Shown here piece after piece: positions 52,694 through 61,300 of a stretch of 64,000 nt of DNA. The position numbers and the translations under genes are program-made. The notes beneath the pieces are model-generated. The model worked only from the letters and a program-made list of their open reading frames with translations, searched no databases and was not told the DNA's origin. Source of the DNA: Tessaracoccus lacteus (lineage in GTDB: Bacteria; Actinomycetota; Actinomycetes; Propionibacteriales; Propionibacteriaceae); assembly GCF_029917005.1 (NCBI RefSeq), contig NZ_CP123967.1, forward strand, positions 2,108,001 through 2,172,000, in the 5' to 3' direction. Every line of letters starts with the position of its first letter. Position 1 is the first letter of the stretch.

Positions 52694-54367
52694 ATGAGCA
52701 CACCGGCACAGGCCATCCGCGAGGCCAGGGACCTCCTTCTCAGCCTCCGCGGCCAGGGCGACAGGGCCCGCGCCGAGTTCCGGTGGCCGGAGATATCCGG
52801 TCCGTTCAACTGGGCCGTCGACTGGTTCGACGACCTCGGCCGCGGCAACCAGGACACCGCCCTGTGGCTCCGCGACGAGGACGGCTCCGACGAGCGGTAC
52901 AGCTACGACGAGATGGTGCACCGCTCCGACCGGCTCGCGGCGTGGCTCGAGGCGCAGGGGGTCGCCAAGGGCGACGTCGTGATGGTGATGCTCGGCAACC
53001 AGGTGGAGCTGTGGGACGCCATGCTCGCCGTCATGAAGCTCGGCGCCGTCATCCTGCCGACCACCGTCGCGCTCCAGCACGACGACCTCGCGGACCGCGT
53101 CCCCCGCGCCGGCGTCGCCGCCGTGGTCACGAGCCCCGACTGCGAGGCCAAGTTCGACGGCCTCGACGACCTGCTGTGCGTCACCACCGGCGAGGGCCAC
53201 GACCGCTGGCGGCCGATGGCGGACGCGGCCGGGTTCCCCGCGGGGGCGCGCCCCGTCGTGACCGATGCCTCGGACCCGGTGCTGCTGTACTTCACGTCCG
53301 GCACGACCGAGCACCCGAAGCTCGTGGTCCACACGCACCTCAGCTACCCCGTCGGGCACCTGTCGACCATGTACTTCATCGGCGTGCGACCCGGCGACGT
53401 GCACCTGAACATCTCGTCTCCCGGCTGGGGCAAGCACGCCTGGTCGAGCTTCTTCTCCCCGTGGATCGCCGGCGCGACGGTGTTCAGCTACACCTACCAC
53501 CGCTTCGACCCCGCCCGTCTGCTGCGCGAGCTCGAGGACTGCGGGGTTACGACGTTCTGCGCTCCGCCGACCGTGTGGCGCATGATGATCAAGGCCGACC
53601 TGGGGGCGCGGCCCTCGGCGCTGCGCGAGGCCGTCGGCGCCGGCGAGCCCCTCAACCCCGAGGTCATCTCCGCCGTCCAGCGCGCCTGGGGCCTGACGAT
53701 CCGCGACGGCTACGGCCAGACCGAGACCACCTGCACGGTCGGCAACGCTCCCGGCGAGGAGGTCCGGCCCGGTGCGATGGGCAAGCCGATGCCGGGAGCC
53801 CGGCTCGTGATCATCGACCCCGACACGGGCGAGGAGTCCCGCCACGGCGAGATCTGCATCCCCGTCGACCCGTGGCCGCTGAACCTGACCACCGGCTACC
53901 TGGGCGACTTCCGCACGGTGCAGGCCGACGGCCGCTACCACTCCGGCGATCTGGTCTCGCTCGACGACCACGGCTACCTCACCTACGTCGGGCGGACCGA
54001 CGACGTGTTCAAGGCCTCCGACTACAAGGTCTCCCCGTTCGAGCTGGAGTCGGTGCTCATCGAGCACCCCGCGGTGCTGGAGGCTGCTGTCGTGCCGGCC
54101 CCCGACGAGCTGCGGCTCGCGGTGCCCAAGGCCTGCATCGCTCTGGCGGACGGCTTCGCCCCCGACGAGGCGACGGCGCTGTCGATCCTGGCGCACGCCA
54201 AGGACCGCCTGGCCCCGTATCTCAGGGTCCGCCGCGTCGAGTTCGTGGAGCTGCCCAAGACCATCAGCGGCAAGGTCCGCCGCGTCGAGCTGCGCGCCCG
54301 AGAGGTCGACCCCGCCGTGGTGATCGAGGACTTCCGCTACGAGGCGTTCCCGCAGCTGCGGGGCTGA
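52694..54367 (+). CDS. AMP-dependent acyl-CoA synthetase (medium-chain/acetyl-CoA type)
   Basis: 557 aa. ANL superfamily. YFTSGTTEHPKLVVHTH is the P-loop (A3), DGYGQTETT the A5 motif, YHSGDLVSLDDHGYLTYVGR the hinge, and the catalytic Lys is in PKTISGKVRRVELR. It activates a carboxylate to acyl-AMP and then acyl-CoA. The layout is closest to medium-chain/benzoate-type synthetases; the substrate is unknown. AAGGGG precedes the ATG by 6 nt. The promoter contains a TetR-like dyad, so it may be fatty-acid-inducible. It converges with lpdA. Confidence 0.92.
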   Translation: MSTPAQAIREARDLLLSLRGQGDRARAEFRWPEISGPFNWAVDWFDDLGRGNQDTALWLRDEDGSDERYSYDEMVHRSDRLAAWLEAQGVAKGDVVMVMLGNQVELWDAMLAVMKLGAVILPTTVALQHDDLADRVPRAGVAAVVTSPDCEAKFDGLDDLLCVTTGEGHDRWRPMADAAGFPAGARPVVTDASDPVLLYFTSGTTEHPKLVVHTHLSYPVGHLSTMYFIGVRPGDVHLNISSPGWGKHAWSSFFSPWIAGATVFSYTYHRFDPARLLRELEDCGVTTFCAPPTVWRMMIKADLGARPSALREAVGAGEPLNPEVISAVQRAWGLTIRDGYGQTETTCTVGNAPGEEVRPGAMGKPMPGARLVIIDPDTGEESRHGEICIPVDPWPLNLTTGYLGDFRTVQADGRYHSGDLVSLDDHGYLTYVGRTDDVFKASDYKVSPFELESVLIEHPAVLEAAVVPAPDELRLAVPKACIALADGFAPDEATALSILAHAKDRLAPYLRVRRVEFVELPKTISGKVRRVELRAREVDPAVVIEDFRYEAFPQLRG

Positions 54368-54368
54368 G

Positions 54369-55778
54369 TCAGTTCGTCAGGGTGTTCCAGGCCCCGTCAC
54401 GGGTGTGCAGGCGGCGCGCCGCCTCCGCGACGGTGCCGGACATCGACGGGTAGACCGTGAACGCGTGGCTGAAGTCATCCACCGTGACGCGCTGCGCGAC
54501 GGCCAGCGAGACGGAGTGGATCAGCTCCGAGGCGCGCGGCGCAACCACGACGCCGCCGACGATGACGCCGGTGGTCGGCAGGCAGAACAGCTTCACGAAC
54601 CCGTCGGTGAAGCTCATCATCTTGGCGCGCGCGTTCGACGCGATCGGCATCAGCAGCGACGCGACGCGCACCTCACCCGAATCAACCTCCTTCTGCGTGA
54701 TGCCGACGGTCGCGACCTCGGGGGTCGTGAACACGTTGGAGGAGACGCTGCGCAGGTCCAGCGGCTTCACGGCGTCGCCTAGCGAGTGCCACATGGCGAC
54801 GCGGCCCTGCATCGCGGCCACCGAGGCGAGCGCGAAGACGCCCGTCACGTCGCCGGCGGCGTAGATGTCGCGGTTGTTGGTGCGCGAGACGCGGTCGACG
54901 CGGATGTGGCCCGACGCCGTCAGCTCGACGCCTGCCTCCTCCAGGCCGAGGCCCGCAGAGTTCGGGATGGCCCCGACTGCCATCAGGCAGTGCGAGCCCT
55001 CCACCTCTCGGCCGTCCGCCAGCGTGACGACGACCCCGTCGCCCCGGCGGCGGGCCGCGACGGCGCGGGCGCGGCTCATGATGGTCATGCCACGGCGCTC
55101 GAAGGCCTGCTGCAGGACGGCGGCGGCGTCCTGGTCCTCGCCGGGCAGCACCTGGTCGCGGGAGCTGACCAGCACCACGTCGCAGCCGAGCGCGTCGTAG
55201 GCGGAGGCGAACTCGGCGCCGGTGACGCCCGAGCCGACGACGATCAGCCGCTCGGGGAGTTCCGTGAGGTTGTAGACCTGCTTCCAGTTCAGGATGCGCT
55301 CGCCGTCGCACGGCGCGTCGGGCAGTTCGCGCGGGGTGGTGCCGGTGGCGACGAGCACGACGTCGGCGTCGTAGCTGGTCTCCCGGCCCTCGTGGGTCGC
55401 GATGACGCGGTTCGGCCCGTCGAGCCGGGCGGTGCCCGCCACGAGGTTGACGCCGTCGTCGGTGAGGCGGCGCTCGATGTCGGCGGACTGCGCGTGGGCA
55501 AGGTCGAGGACGCGCTGGTTGACCTCCGCCATGTCCACGTCGACCACGTCGGAGACGTCGTCGGCCTTCACGTGGAGGCCAAGCGCGTCGGCGGTCTCGA
55601 TGCGGACCATCACCTCGGCGGTGGCGATCAGCGTCTTGGAGGGCACGCAGTCGCTGAGCACCGCGGCGCCGCCCATGCCGTCGCGCTCGATCAGCGTGAC
55701 CTCCCCGCCCAGCTGATTGCCGACGAGGGCGGCCTCGTAGCCGCCGGGTCCACCACCGATGATCACAACCTTGGTCAC
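54369..55778 (-). CDS. lpdA: LpdA-type flavoprotein disulfide reductase homologue (quinone reductase)
   Basis: 469 aa, pyridine nucleotide-disulfide oxidoreductase fold: FAD motif IIGGGPGGYEAAL, NAD motif VVGSGVTGAEFA, second FAD motif IYAAGDVTG, and dimerisation domain. The usual redox pair CxxxxC is broken: the first Cys is A39 and only C44 remains (GGAAVLSDCVPSKT), and the C-terminal HxxPTxxE is replaced by HAFTVYPSMS. The same changes occur in M. tuberculosis LpdA (Rv3303c), which reduces quinones rather than lipoamide, so this is not an E3 subunit. The GTG at 55778 begins TKVVIIGGG; upstream codons are ignored. Confidence 0.92.
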   Translation of the reverse strand: MTKVVIIGGGPGGYEAALVGNQLGGEVTLIERDGMGGAAVLSDCVPSKTLIATAEVMVRIETADALGLHVKADDVSDVVDVDMAEVNQRVLDLAHAQSADIERRLTDDGVNLVAGTARLDGPNRVIATHEGRETSYDADVVLVATGTTPRELPDAPCDGERILNWKQVYNLTELPERLIVVGSGVTGAEFASAYDALGCDVVLVSSRDQVLPGEDQDAAAVLQQAFERRGMTIMSRARAVAARRRGDGVVVTLADGREVEGSHCLMAVGAIPNSAGLGLEEAGVELTASGHIRVDRVSRTNNRDIYAAGDVTGVFALASVAAMQGRVAMWHSLGDAVKPLDLRSVSSNVFTTPEVATVGITQKEVDSGEVRVASLLMPIASNARAKMMSFTDGFVKLFCLPTTGVIVGGVVVAPRASELIHSVSLAVAQRVTVDDFSHAFTVYPSMSGTVAEAARRLHTRDGAWNTLTN

Positions 55779-55851
55779 GCGCCCATCGTTCCACAGCTTG
55801 GCCCTGCGCACCGGCCGTCGACCGCTGCGGACCCGCCACTATGCTGAGAAA

Positions 55852-56655
55852 ATGAACAACACCGACGCTTTCCAGCTGGCCGGCGAGGCCGCTGACTTCC
55901 TCCGTTCCCACTTCTCCGTCGACTCGATCGACGTCGCGCTGGTGCTGGGCTCGGGCTGGTCCTCGGGCGCCGATGCCTTGGGCGAGCCGGTGGGCGAGAT
56001 CGCGCTCGGGGATGTCCCCGGCTTCAGCAAGCCGGTCGTCACCGGCCACGGAGGCGCGCTGAAGCTGGTCCGCACCGCGGGCGACAAGGTCGCGGCGATC
56101 TTCACGGGCCGCACGCACTACTACGAGGGCCGCGGCGTCGCGCCCGTCGTGCACGCCGTCCGGACGGCCGCGAAGTGGGGCGCCTCCACCGTCGTGCTGA
56201 CCAACGGCTGCGGCGGGCTCAACCCCGCGTGGGCGCCGGGCACCGTCGTGCTGCTCAAGGACCACATCAACTTCACCGGCGACACCCCGCTGCTCGGCGC
56301 GACGTTCATCGACCTGTCCGAGGCCTACTCGCAGCGGCTGCGTGACCTGGCGCATCGCGTCGACCCGTCGTTACCGGAGGGCGTCTACATGCAGTTCCGC
56401 GGGCCGCAGTACGAGACCCCCGCCGAGGTGCGGATGGCCGGGATCCTCGGCGCCGACCTGGTGGGCATGTCCACCACGCTCGAGACCATCGCCGCCCGCG
56501 AGGCCGGCCTCGAGGTCCTCGGGCTGTCGCTGGTGACCAACGCCGCGGCGGGCCTCGGCGAGGACCACCTCGACCACACCGAGGTGCTGCAGGCCGGGGC
56601 CGACGCGGGCCCCCGACTCGCCGCGCTGCTCGGCGACATCTGCAAGGAGCTGTGA
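55852..56655 (+). CDS. punA: Purine nucleoside phosphorylase
   Basis: 267 aa, trimeric PNP family. It phosphorolyses inosine and guanosine (and deoxy forms) to free base and ribose-1-phosphate. LVLGSGWSS and VTGHGGALK bind phosphate, GRTHYYEGRG follows, and purine contacts are in QFRGPQYETPAEVRM and SLVTNAAAG (N for the base). TATGCT (55840-55845) lies 6 nt before the ATG. It overlaps the following hexomutase region; the ribose-1-P made here can be isomerised by that class of enzyme. Confidence 0.95.
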   Translation: MNNTDAFQLAGEAADFLRSHFSVDSIDVALVLGSGWSSGADALGEPVGEIALGDVPGFSKPVVTGHGGALKLVRTAGDKVAAIFTGRTHYYEGRGVAPVVHAVRTAAKWGASTVVLTNGCGGLNPAWAPGTVVLLKDHINFTGDTPLLGATFIDLSEAYSQRLRDLAHRVDPSLPEGVYMQFRGPQYETPAEVRMAGILGADLVGMSTTLETIAAREAGLEVLGLSLVTNAAAGLGEDHLDHTEVLQAGADAGPRLAALLGDICKEL

Positions 56656-56657
56656 CC

Positions 56658-58316
56658 ATGACGGAGCTGCTGACCAGGGCCGCGCTGTGGCTCAAGCACG
56701 ACCCCGACGCCGACACCCGCGCCGAGCTCGACCATCTGGTCGTCCAGGCGCAGGCCAACGACCCCGATCTGGCCCGCGCCGCCGAGCACGAGCTCGCCTC
56801 CGCGTTCGCGGGGCCGCTGCAGTTCGGCACCGCCGGCCTGCGCGGCGCCCTGGGCCCCGGCCCCGCCCGGATGAACCGCGTCGTCGTGACGCAGGCCGCC
56901 GCCGGCTTCGCCGCCTGGCTGGGCGAACAGGGGCTCCGCGGCGGGAAGGTGATCGTCGGCCACGACGCGCGCCACAAGTCCCAGGACTTCGCCGAGGACA
57001 CCGCCGAGATCTTCGCCGCCGCGGGATTCGAGGTCCTGTGGACCGACCACCCCGTCCCCACCCCCGTCGTAGCCTTCGGGATCCAGCACTTCGGCGCCGT
57101 CGCCGGCATCGTCGTGACCGCGTCGCACAACCCGCCCCAGGACAACGGCTACAAGGTCTACCTCGGCGACGGGTCCCAGATTGTGCCCCCGACGGACGCC
57201 GAGATCGCCGGCCACATCGCGGAGATCGCCGCGGGCGACTGGCCGAACCTGCCGCGCTCCACGGACCGCACCGACGTGACCGCCGAACTGCTCGACGCCT
57301 ACGTCGCCCGTGCCGCCTCGCTGTTCCCGGCTGACGCACCGCGCGAGCTGACCTGGGTACACACCGCCATGCACGGCGTCGGCTCCGAGACCGTCCGCCG
57401 CGTCGCGTCGGCGATCGGGCTGCCCGCCGCGCACGAGGTCACGGAGCAGGCCGAACCCAACCCCGACTTCCCCACCGTCGCGTTCCCGAACCCGGAGGAG
57501 AAGGGCGCGATCGACCTGTCGCTGGAGCTGGCCTCCCGGGTGGGTGCCGACGTGGTCATCGCCAACGACCCCGACGCCGACCGGTGCGCCGTCGCGGCCG
57601 TGGTCGACGGGTCCTGGCGGATGCTGACCGGCGACGAGCTGGGCGCGATCCTCGGCGACGACGCGATCCGTCGGGGGGTGCCCGGCGTATTCGCGAACTC
57701 GGTCGTCTCCTCGACCCTGTTGGGCCGCATGGCGGAGGCCGCGGGTCGGCAGCACACCATCACGCTCACGGGGTTCAAGTGGATCGGCCGCGTGCCGGAC
57801 CTCGCGTTCGGCTACGAGGAGGCCATCGGCTACTGCGTCGACTCGCGCGCCGTGCCCGACAAGGACGGCATCACGGCCGCAGTCTCGGTGCTGCGCATCG
57901 TTGCCGAGCTCAGGGCGCAGGGCCGCACGCTCGCCGACCGGCTCGACGAGATCGCCCGCGTCCACGGGCTGACCGCGACGTCGCAGCTCGCGGTCCGCGT
58001 CGCGGATCTCGGCATCATCGCCAACGCCATGGCGAGGCTGCGCGGGAACCCCCCGACGCAGCTGCTCGGGGAACCCGTCACCGTCGTCGATCTGGCGCAC
58101 GGCAGCGAGACCCTCCCCCCGACCGACGGCATCGAGCTGACGGGGCCCCGGGTGCACGTCGTGGCCCGCCCGTCCGGAACCGAACCGAAGCTCAAGTGCT
58201 ACCTGGAGGTGCGCCTCGACCCTGCCGAGTCGCAGGACGTCGCCGTAGCGCGGACCGAGGCTGCGGGGCGCCTCGACCGGCTCCGTGCCGAGATGGCCGC
58301 CGCGCTGGGGGTCTGA
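56658..58316 (+). CDS. Phosphomannomutase/phosphopentomutase family enzyme (PmmB-like)
   Basis: 552 aa, the longer PgmB2-like hexomutase. The phosphoserine is in VTASHNPPQDNGYKVYLGDG; metal loop NDPDADRCAVA, sugar loop GYEEAIGYCVD, phosphate loop RPSGTEPKLKCYL. Next to PNP, it may convert (deoxy)ribose-1-P to the 5-phosphate; M. tuberculosis has the same deoD-pmmB pair. The ATG at 56658 has AAGGAG 8 nt upstream and is preferred over the GTG at 56652, which overlaps the punA stop. A hairpin follows. Confidence 0.93.
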   Translation: MTELLTRAALWLKHDPDADTRAELDHLVVQAQANDPDLARAAEHELASAFAGPLQFGTAGLRGALGPGPARMNRVVVTQAAAGFAAWLGEQGLRGGKVIVGHDARHKSQDFAEDTAEIFAAAGFEVLWTDHPVPTPVVAFGIQHFGAVAGIVVTASHNPPQDNGYKVYLGDGSQIVPPTDAEIAGHIAEIAAGDWPNLPRSTDRTDVTAELLDAYVARAASLFPADAPRELTWVHTAMHGVGSETVRRVASAIGLPAAHEVTEQAEPNPDFPTVAFPNPEEKGAIDLSLELASRVGADVVIANDPDADRCAVAAVVDGSWRMLTGDELGAILGDDAIRRGVPGVFANSVVSSTLLGRMAEAAGRQHTITLTGFKWIGRVPDLAFGYEEAIGYCVDSRAVPDKDGITAAVSVLRIVAELRAQGRTLADRLDEIARVHGLTATSQLAVRVADLGIIANAMARLRGNPPTQLLGEPVTVVDLAHGSETLPPTDGIELTGPRVHVVARPSGTEPKLKCYLEVRLDPAESQDVAVARTEAAGRLDRLRAEMAAALGV

Positions 58317-58327
58317 GAACGGTCAAT

Positions 58328-58361
58328 GCAGCCCGGGCCGGCGTCGACGGGTCCGGGCTGC
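58328..58361 (+). terminator. Hairpin after the hexomutase gene
   Basis: GCAGCCCGG (58328-58336) pairs perfectly with CCGGGCTGC (58353-58361). It lies directly upstream of the -10 box of the next gene. Confidence 0.55.
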
Positions 58362-58377
58362 GGCTACCCTGGAACCC

Positions 58378-60198
58378 ATGACGAAGCTGCCTGCCGTCCT
58401 GTCCACCCTGGCATTGGCGCTGGTGTCCGCCTGGATGGTGGTGCTGCCCGCCGCCGCGGACGACTCGGCGCCCATCACCCGCTACGACGTCACGGCGAAC
58501 CTGACGAGCGAGGGGGTGGCGCAGGTCACTATCGACTTCACGATGGACTTCTCGCAGGTCGACGGGCGCGGCCCGTACATCATCCTGCCCACCCGTCAGG
58601 ACAGCGCCGACCCGAACTGGCAGTACGCCTTCGACTACAGCAACATCCAGGTCAGCTCCTCGACCGGCGCGCGCACCGACGTCAGCCGCGAGGACGACGA
58701 CAAGACGCTGTCGCTGCGGATCGGCGACGAGGACACCTGGAACTCCACGCCCCAGGACTACACCATCTCCTACGACGTAACGGGGCTGATCGTCTCGGAT
58801 CAGGAGACGTCCGGGCTCGACGAGCTCAACTGGGACGTGATCGGCCCCGGCTGGGAGTCGGAGATCTCGAACGTCACGGTGCAGGTCACCGGCCCCGCGG
58901 CCGTGTCCAAGTCGGCGTGCTTCTACGGCCCCTATGAGGACCAGACGCCGTGCGAGGCGACCAACTCCGGCCAGACGGCCAGCTTCGCCGTCGACCAGAC
59001 GCTGTCCCCCAAAACGCCGGTGCAGATCGTCGCGGGCTTCCCGGCCGGCACGTTCGGCGGCGTCGAGCAGAGGCTGGTCAAGGCGCCGACGCTCGCCAAC
59101 GCCTTCGAGCTGAGCCCCGCCACCGGCGGCGTGGCCGGCGCCGGGCTCGTCGCCGCGATCGCCGGGCTGCTCGCGATCCGCAGGCGCCACGCCCGCGACG
59201 AGGTCTACCTCGGCCTGACGCCCGGCATCGTGCCGGGCGCAGGCGAGAACGCGGCGGTGGGCATGCAGTCCGGCAAGTTCCCCGTCGCGGTGCAGTTCAA
59301 CCCGCCGAAGGGCGCCCGCCCGGGCGAGATCGGCACGCTGATGGACACCACCGCGGACGACGTGGACGTCTCCGCGACCATGGTCGACCTCGCGGTGCGG
59401 GGGTTCATGAAGATCGAGTCGAACGGCAAGAAGAAGTTCACGCTGTACGCCACGCAGGCCCCGGCCCGGGAGACGCTGGAGCCGTACGAGTCGAAGCTGC
59501 TCGCGGACCTGTTCCAGGGGGCGACGTCGCGCACGTCGAAGGAGCTGGAGAAGGAGAAGTTCGCGCAGGTGCTGCCGCACGCGCGCAGCGGCCTCTACGA
59601 CTCCGTCGTGAAAAAGGGTTGGTTCAAGTCCAACCCGACCATGGCGCAGACGGGACCGCTAGTCCTCGGCGGCATCCTGGCCGCCGGCGGCGTGTTCGCG
59701 GCCATCGTTCTGGCGTCGTTCGGCTGGGCCCTGATCGGCATCCCGCTGATCATCTTCGGCATCGGCCTGATGGCGATGTCGCGCAAGTTCCGCCGCCGCA
59801 GCGCCATGGGCTCGGCCTACCTCGCCCAGGCGAAGGGCTTCGAGCTGTACCTGCGCACCGCGGAGAAGGAGACCCTGAAGTTCGAGGAGGGCGTGGACAT
59901 CTTCTCGAAGTACCTGCCCTACGCCATGGTCTACGGCGTCACCGACCGCTGGACCAAGCTGTTCGCCGACCTCGGCGCGCAGGGCCTCTACACGGCCGAC
60001 ACGTCCTGGTATATCGGGGCGGACCTGATGCGCGGCATGTACTTCGCGAGCGCCATGAGCAACCTGACCACGTCGATGTCGAGCGCGATGCACGCGGCCC
60101 AACTGGACGGGGTCAGCAAGGCGACCGGCGGCTCCACGGGCGGCTCGGGCTTCTCCGGCGGCGGCGGCTTCGGCGGTGGTGGCGGCGGCTCCTGGTGA
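58378..60198 (+). CDS. DUF2207 family membrane protein with Gly-rich tail
   Basis: 606 aa. Signal peptide (cleavage near residue 27 at PAAADD), an extracellular beta-rich DUF2207 domain (about 28-240), a membrane helix (about 245-260), a cytoplasmic region, a helix pair (about 425-465) and a C-terminal low-complexity tail, GGSGFSGGGGFGGGGGGSW. This architecture is standard for the family, which is surface-linked and of unknown function. TACCCT (58365-58370) is 7 nt before the ATG, so the mRNA is leaderless. Confidence 0.93.
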   Translation: MTKLPAVLSTLALALVSAWMVVLPAAADDSAPITRYDVTANLTSEGVAQVTIDFTMDFSQVDGRGPYIILPTRQDSADPNWQYAFDYSNIQVSSSTGARTDVSREDDDKTLSLRIGDEDTWNSTPQDYTISYDVTGLIVSDQETSGLDELNWDVIGPGWESEISNVTVQVTGPAAVSKSACFYGPYEDQTPCEATNSGQTASFAVDQTLSPKTPVQIVAGFPAGTFGGVEQRLVKAPTLANAFELSPATGGVAGAGLVAAIAGLLAIRRRHARDEVYLGLTPGIVPGAGENAAVGMQSGKFPVAVQFNPPKGARPGEIGTLMDTTADDVDVSATMVDLAVRGFMKIESNGKKKFTLYATQAPARETLEPYESKLLADLFQGATSRTSKELEKEKFAQVLPHARSGLYDSVVKKGWFKSNPTMAQTGPLVLGGILAAGGVFAAIVLASFGWALIGIPLIIFGIGLMAMSRKFRRRSAMGSAYLAQAKGFELYLRTAEKETLKFEEGVDIFSKYLPYAMVYGVTDRWTKLFADLGAQGLYTADTSWYIGADLMRGMYFASAMSNLTTSMSSAMHAAQLDGVSKATGGSTGGSGFSGGGGFGGGGGGSW

Positions 60199-60219
60199 GC
60201 CCCGGTGTAATCTGCTCTG

Positions 60220-60819
60220 GTGCCCCGGACCCTGCTGCTCATCGCCGGCCCCTCAGGATCGGGTAAGTCCCGCCTGACGCGGCTCGCCACCGGCACCGGC
60301 CGCGCGGCCACCATCAGCCTCGACGACTTCTACCGCGACGTCGACGCGCCCGGCCTGCCCATGAGCCCGCTCGGCATCCCCGACTGGGACGACGTCGGCA
60401 CGTGGGACCTCGCTCAGGCGGTCGACACCGTCGGCGCGCTGCTGCGCGATGGCCGGGCGGAGCTGCCGACCTACGACATCTCGAAGTCGCGGCGCGTCGG
60501 GGAGCACATCGTCGACATCGACGACGCCGAGACGGTGCTGGCCGAGGGGATCTTCGCGATCGACATGCTCGCCGCAGCCCGCGCCGCCGGTATGACCTGC
60601 GAGGGCTGGTGGCTCGACCGGCCTCGCAGCGCCAACTTCACGCGCCGCCTGGCCAGGGATCTGCGCGAGCACCGCAAGACTCCCCCGGTGCTGCTGCGCC
60701 GGGGTGCGGCGCTCTACCGCGCCGAGCCGGCGCTGCGCCGAGCCGCCATCGAGGCGGGATTCACGCCGATGTCGATGCGCCGGGCGCTGACAAGGCTTGG
60801 TTGCGCCGCCCGCTCCTGA
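60220..60819 (+). CDS. Uridine-kinase-like P-loop phosphotransferase
   Basis: 199 aa. Walker A GPSGSGKS (10-17) followed by ISLDDFYRDVD and YDISKSRRVGEH, as in uridine/cytidine kinases; EGIFAIDML is the Walker B region. It lacks the usual C-terminal extension. It likely phosphorylates a nucleoside or similar small molecule. The GTG at 60220 lies 6 nt after TAATCT (60208-60213). Confidence 0.88.
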   Translation: MPRTLLLIAGPSGSGKSRLTRLATGTGRAATISLDDFYRDVDAPGLPMSPLGIPDWDDVGTWDLAQAVDTVGALLRDGRAELPTYDISKSRRVGEHIVDIDDAETVLAEGIFAIDMLAAARAAGMTCEGWWLDRPRSANFTRRLARDLREHRKTPPVLLRRGAALYRAEPALRRAAIEAGFTPMSMRRALTRLGCAARS

Positions 60820-60826
60820 ACCGGCC

Positions 60827-61267
60827 TCAGTGCACGAGCAGGGGCAGCGCGACGCCCCACGCTGCGATGAGGAAGGCCCAGTACTGCATAGGCAGGAAGA
60901 ACATCGTGTGCCAGTTGCGGCCGTGGTGCTGCCCGGAGATGAACTGCAGGTAGCCCTCAGCCTGACCGCGGGCCTGCTCCAAGCTCGTGGGAGGCGGCTG
61001 GTTCGCCAGCCGGAAGGTCCCGGCGGCCACCGAGGCCTCCATCTGCTGACGCAGCGCGGGTAGTTCCTGCTCCACGACGCGGCGCGGTTTCACGACGTTG
61101 AAGTACCGGCCGGTGAACCAGCAGGCCACCGCCATCCCGAGCGCCACGGGGAGCATGATCCACTTCAGTGACGCTCCCCCGACGCTCCACGGGATGCCGA
61201 TCCCGAAGATGCCGGTGAGTGCGACGTAGCCCGCTGCCAGGATGCCCCAGCCCCGCCAGATGATCAT
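60827..61267 (-). CDS. Hypothetical membrane protein
   Basis: 146 aa. Two N-terminal helices (about 5-25 and 35-52), a cytoplasmic region of about 65 aa, and a terminal hydrophobic segment (about 122-145). KPRRVVEQELPALRQQMEAS is a charged helix in the middle. I do not recognise a family. TATCCT (61275-61280) lies 7 nt before the ATG. It converges with the kinase-like gene. Confidence 0.7.
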   Translation of the reverse strand: MIIWRGWGILAAGYVALTGIFGIGIPWSVGGASLKWIMLPVALGMAVACWFTGRYFNVVKPRRVVEQELPALRQQMEASVAAGTFRLANQPPPTSLEQARGQAEGYLQFISGQHHGRNWHTMFFLPMQYWAFLIAAWGVALPLLVH

Positions 61268-61300
61268 GTCGGCGAGGATAGGGCATCGTCCGTCCGCGGA

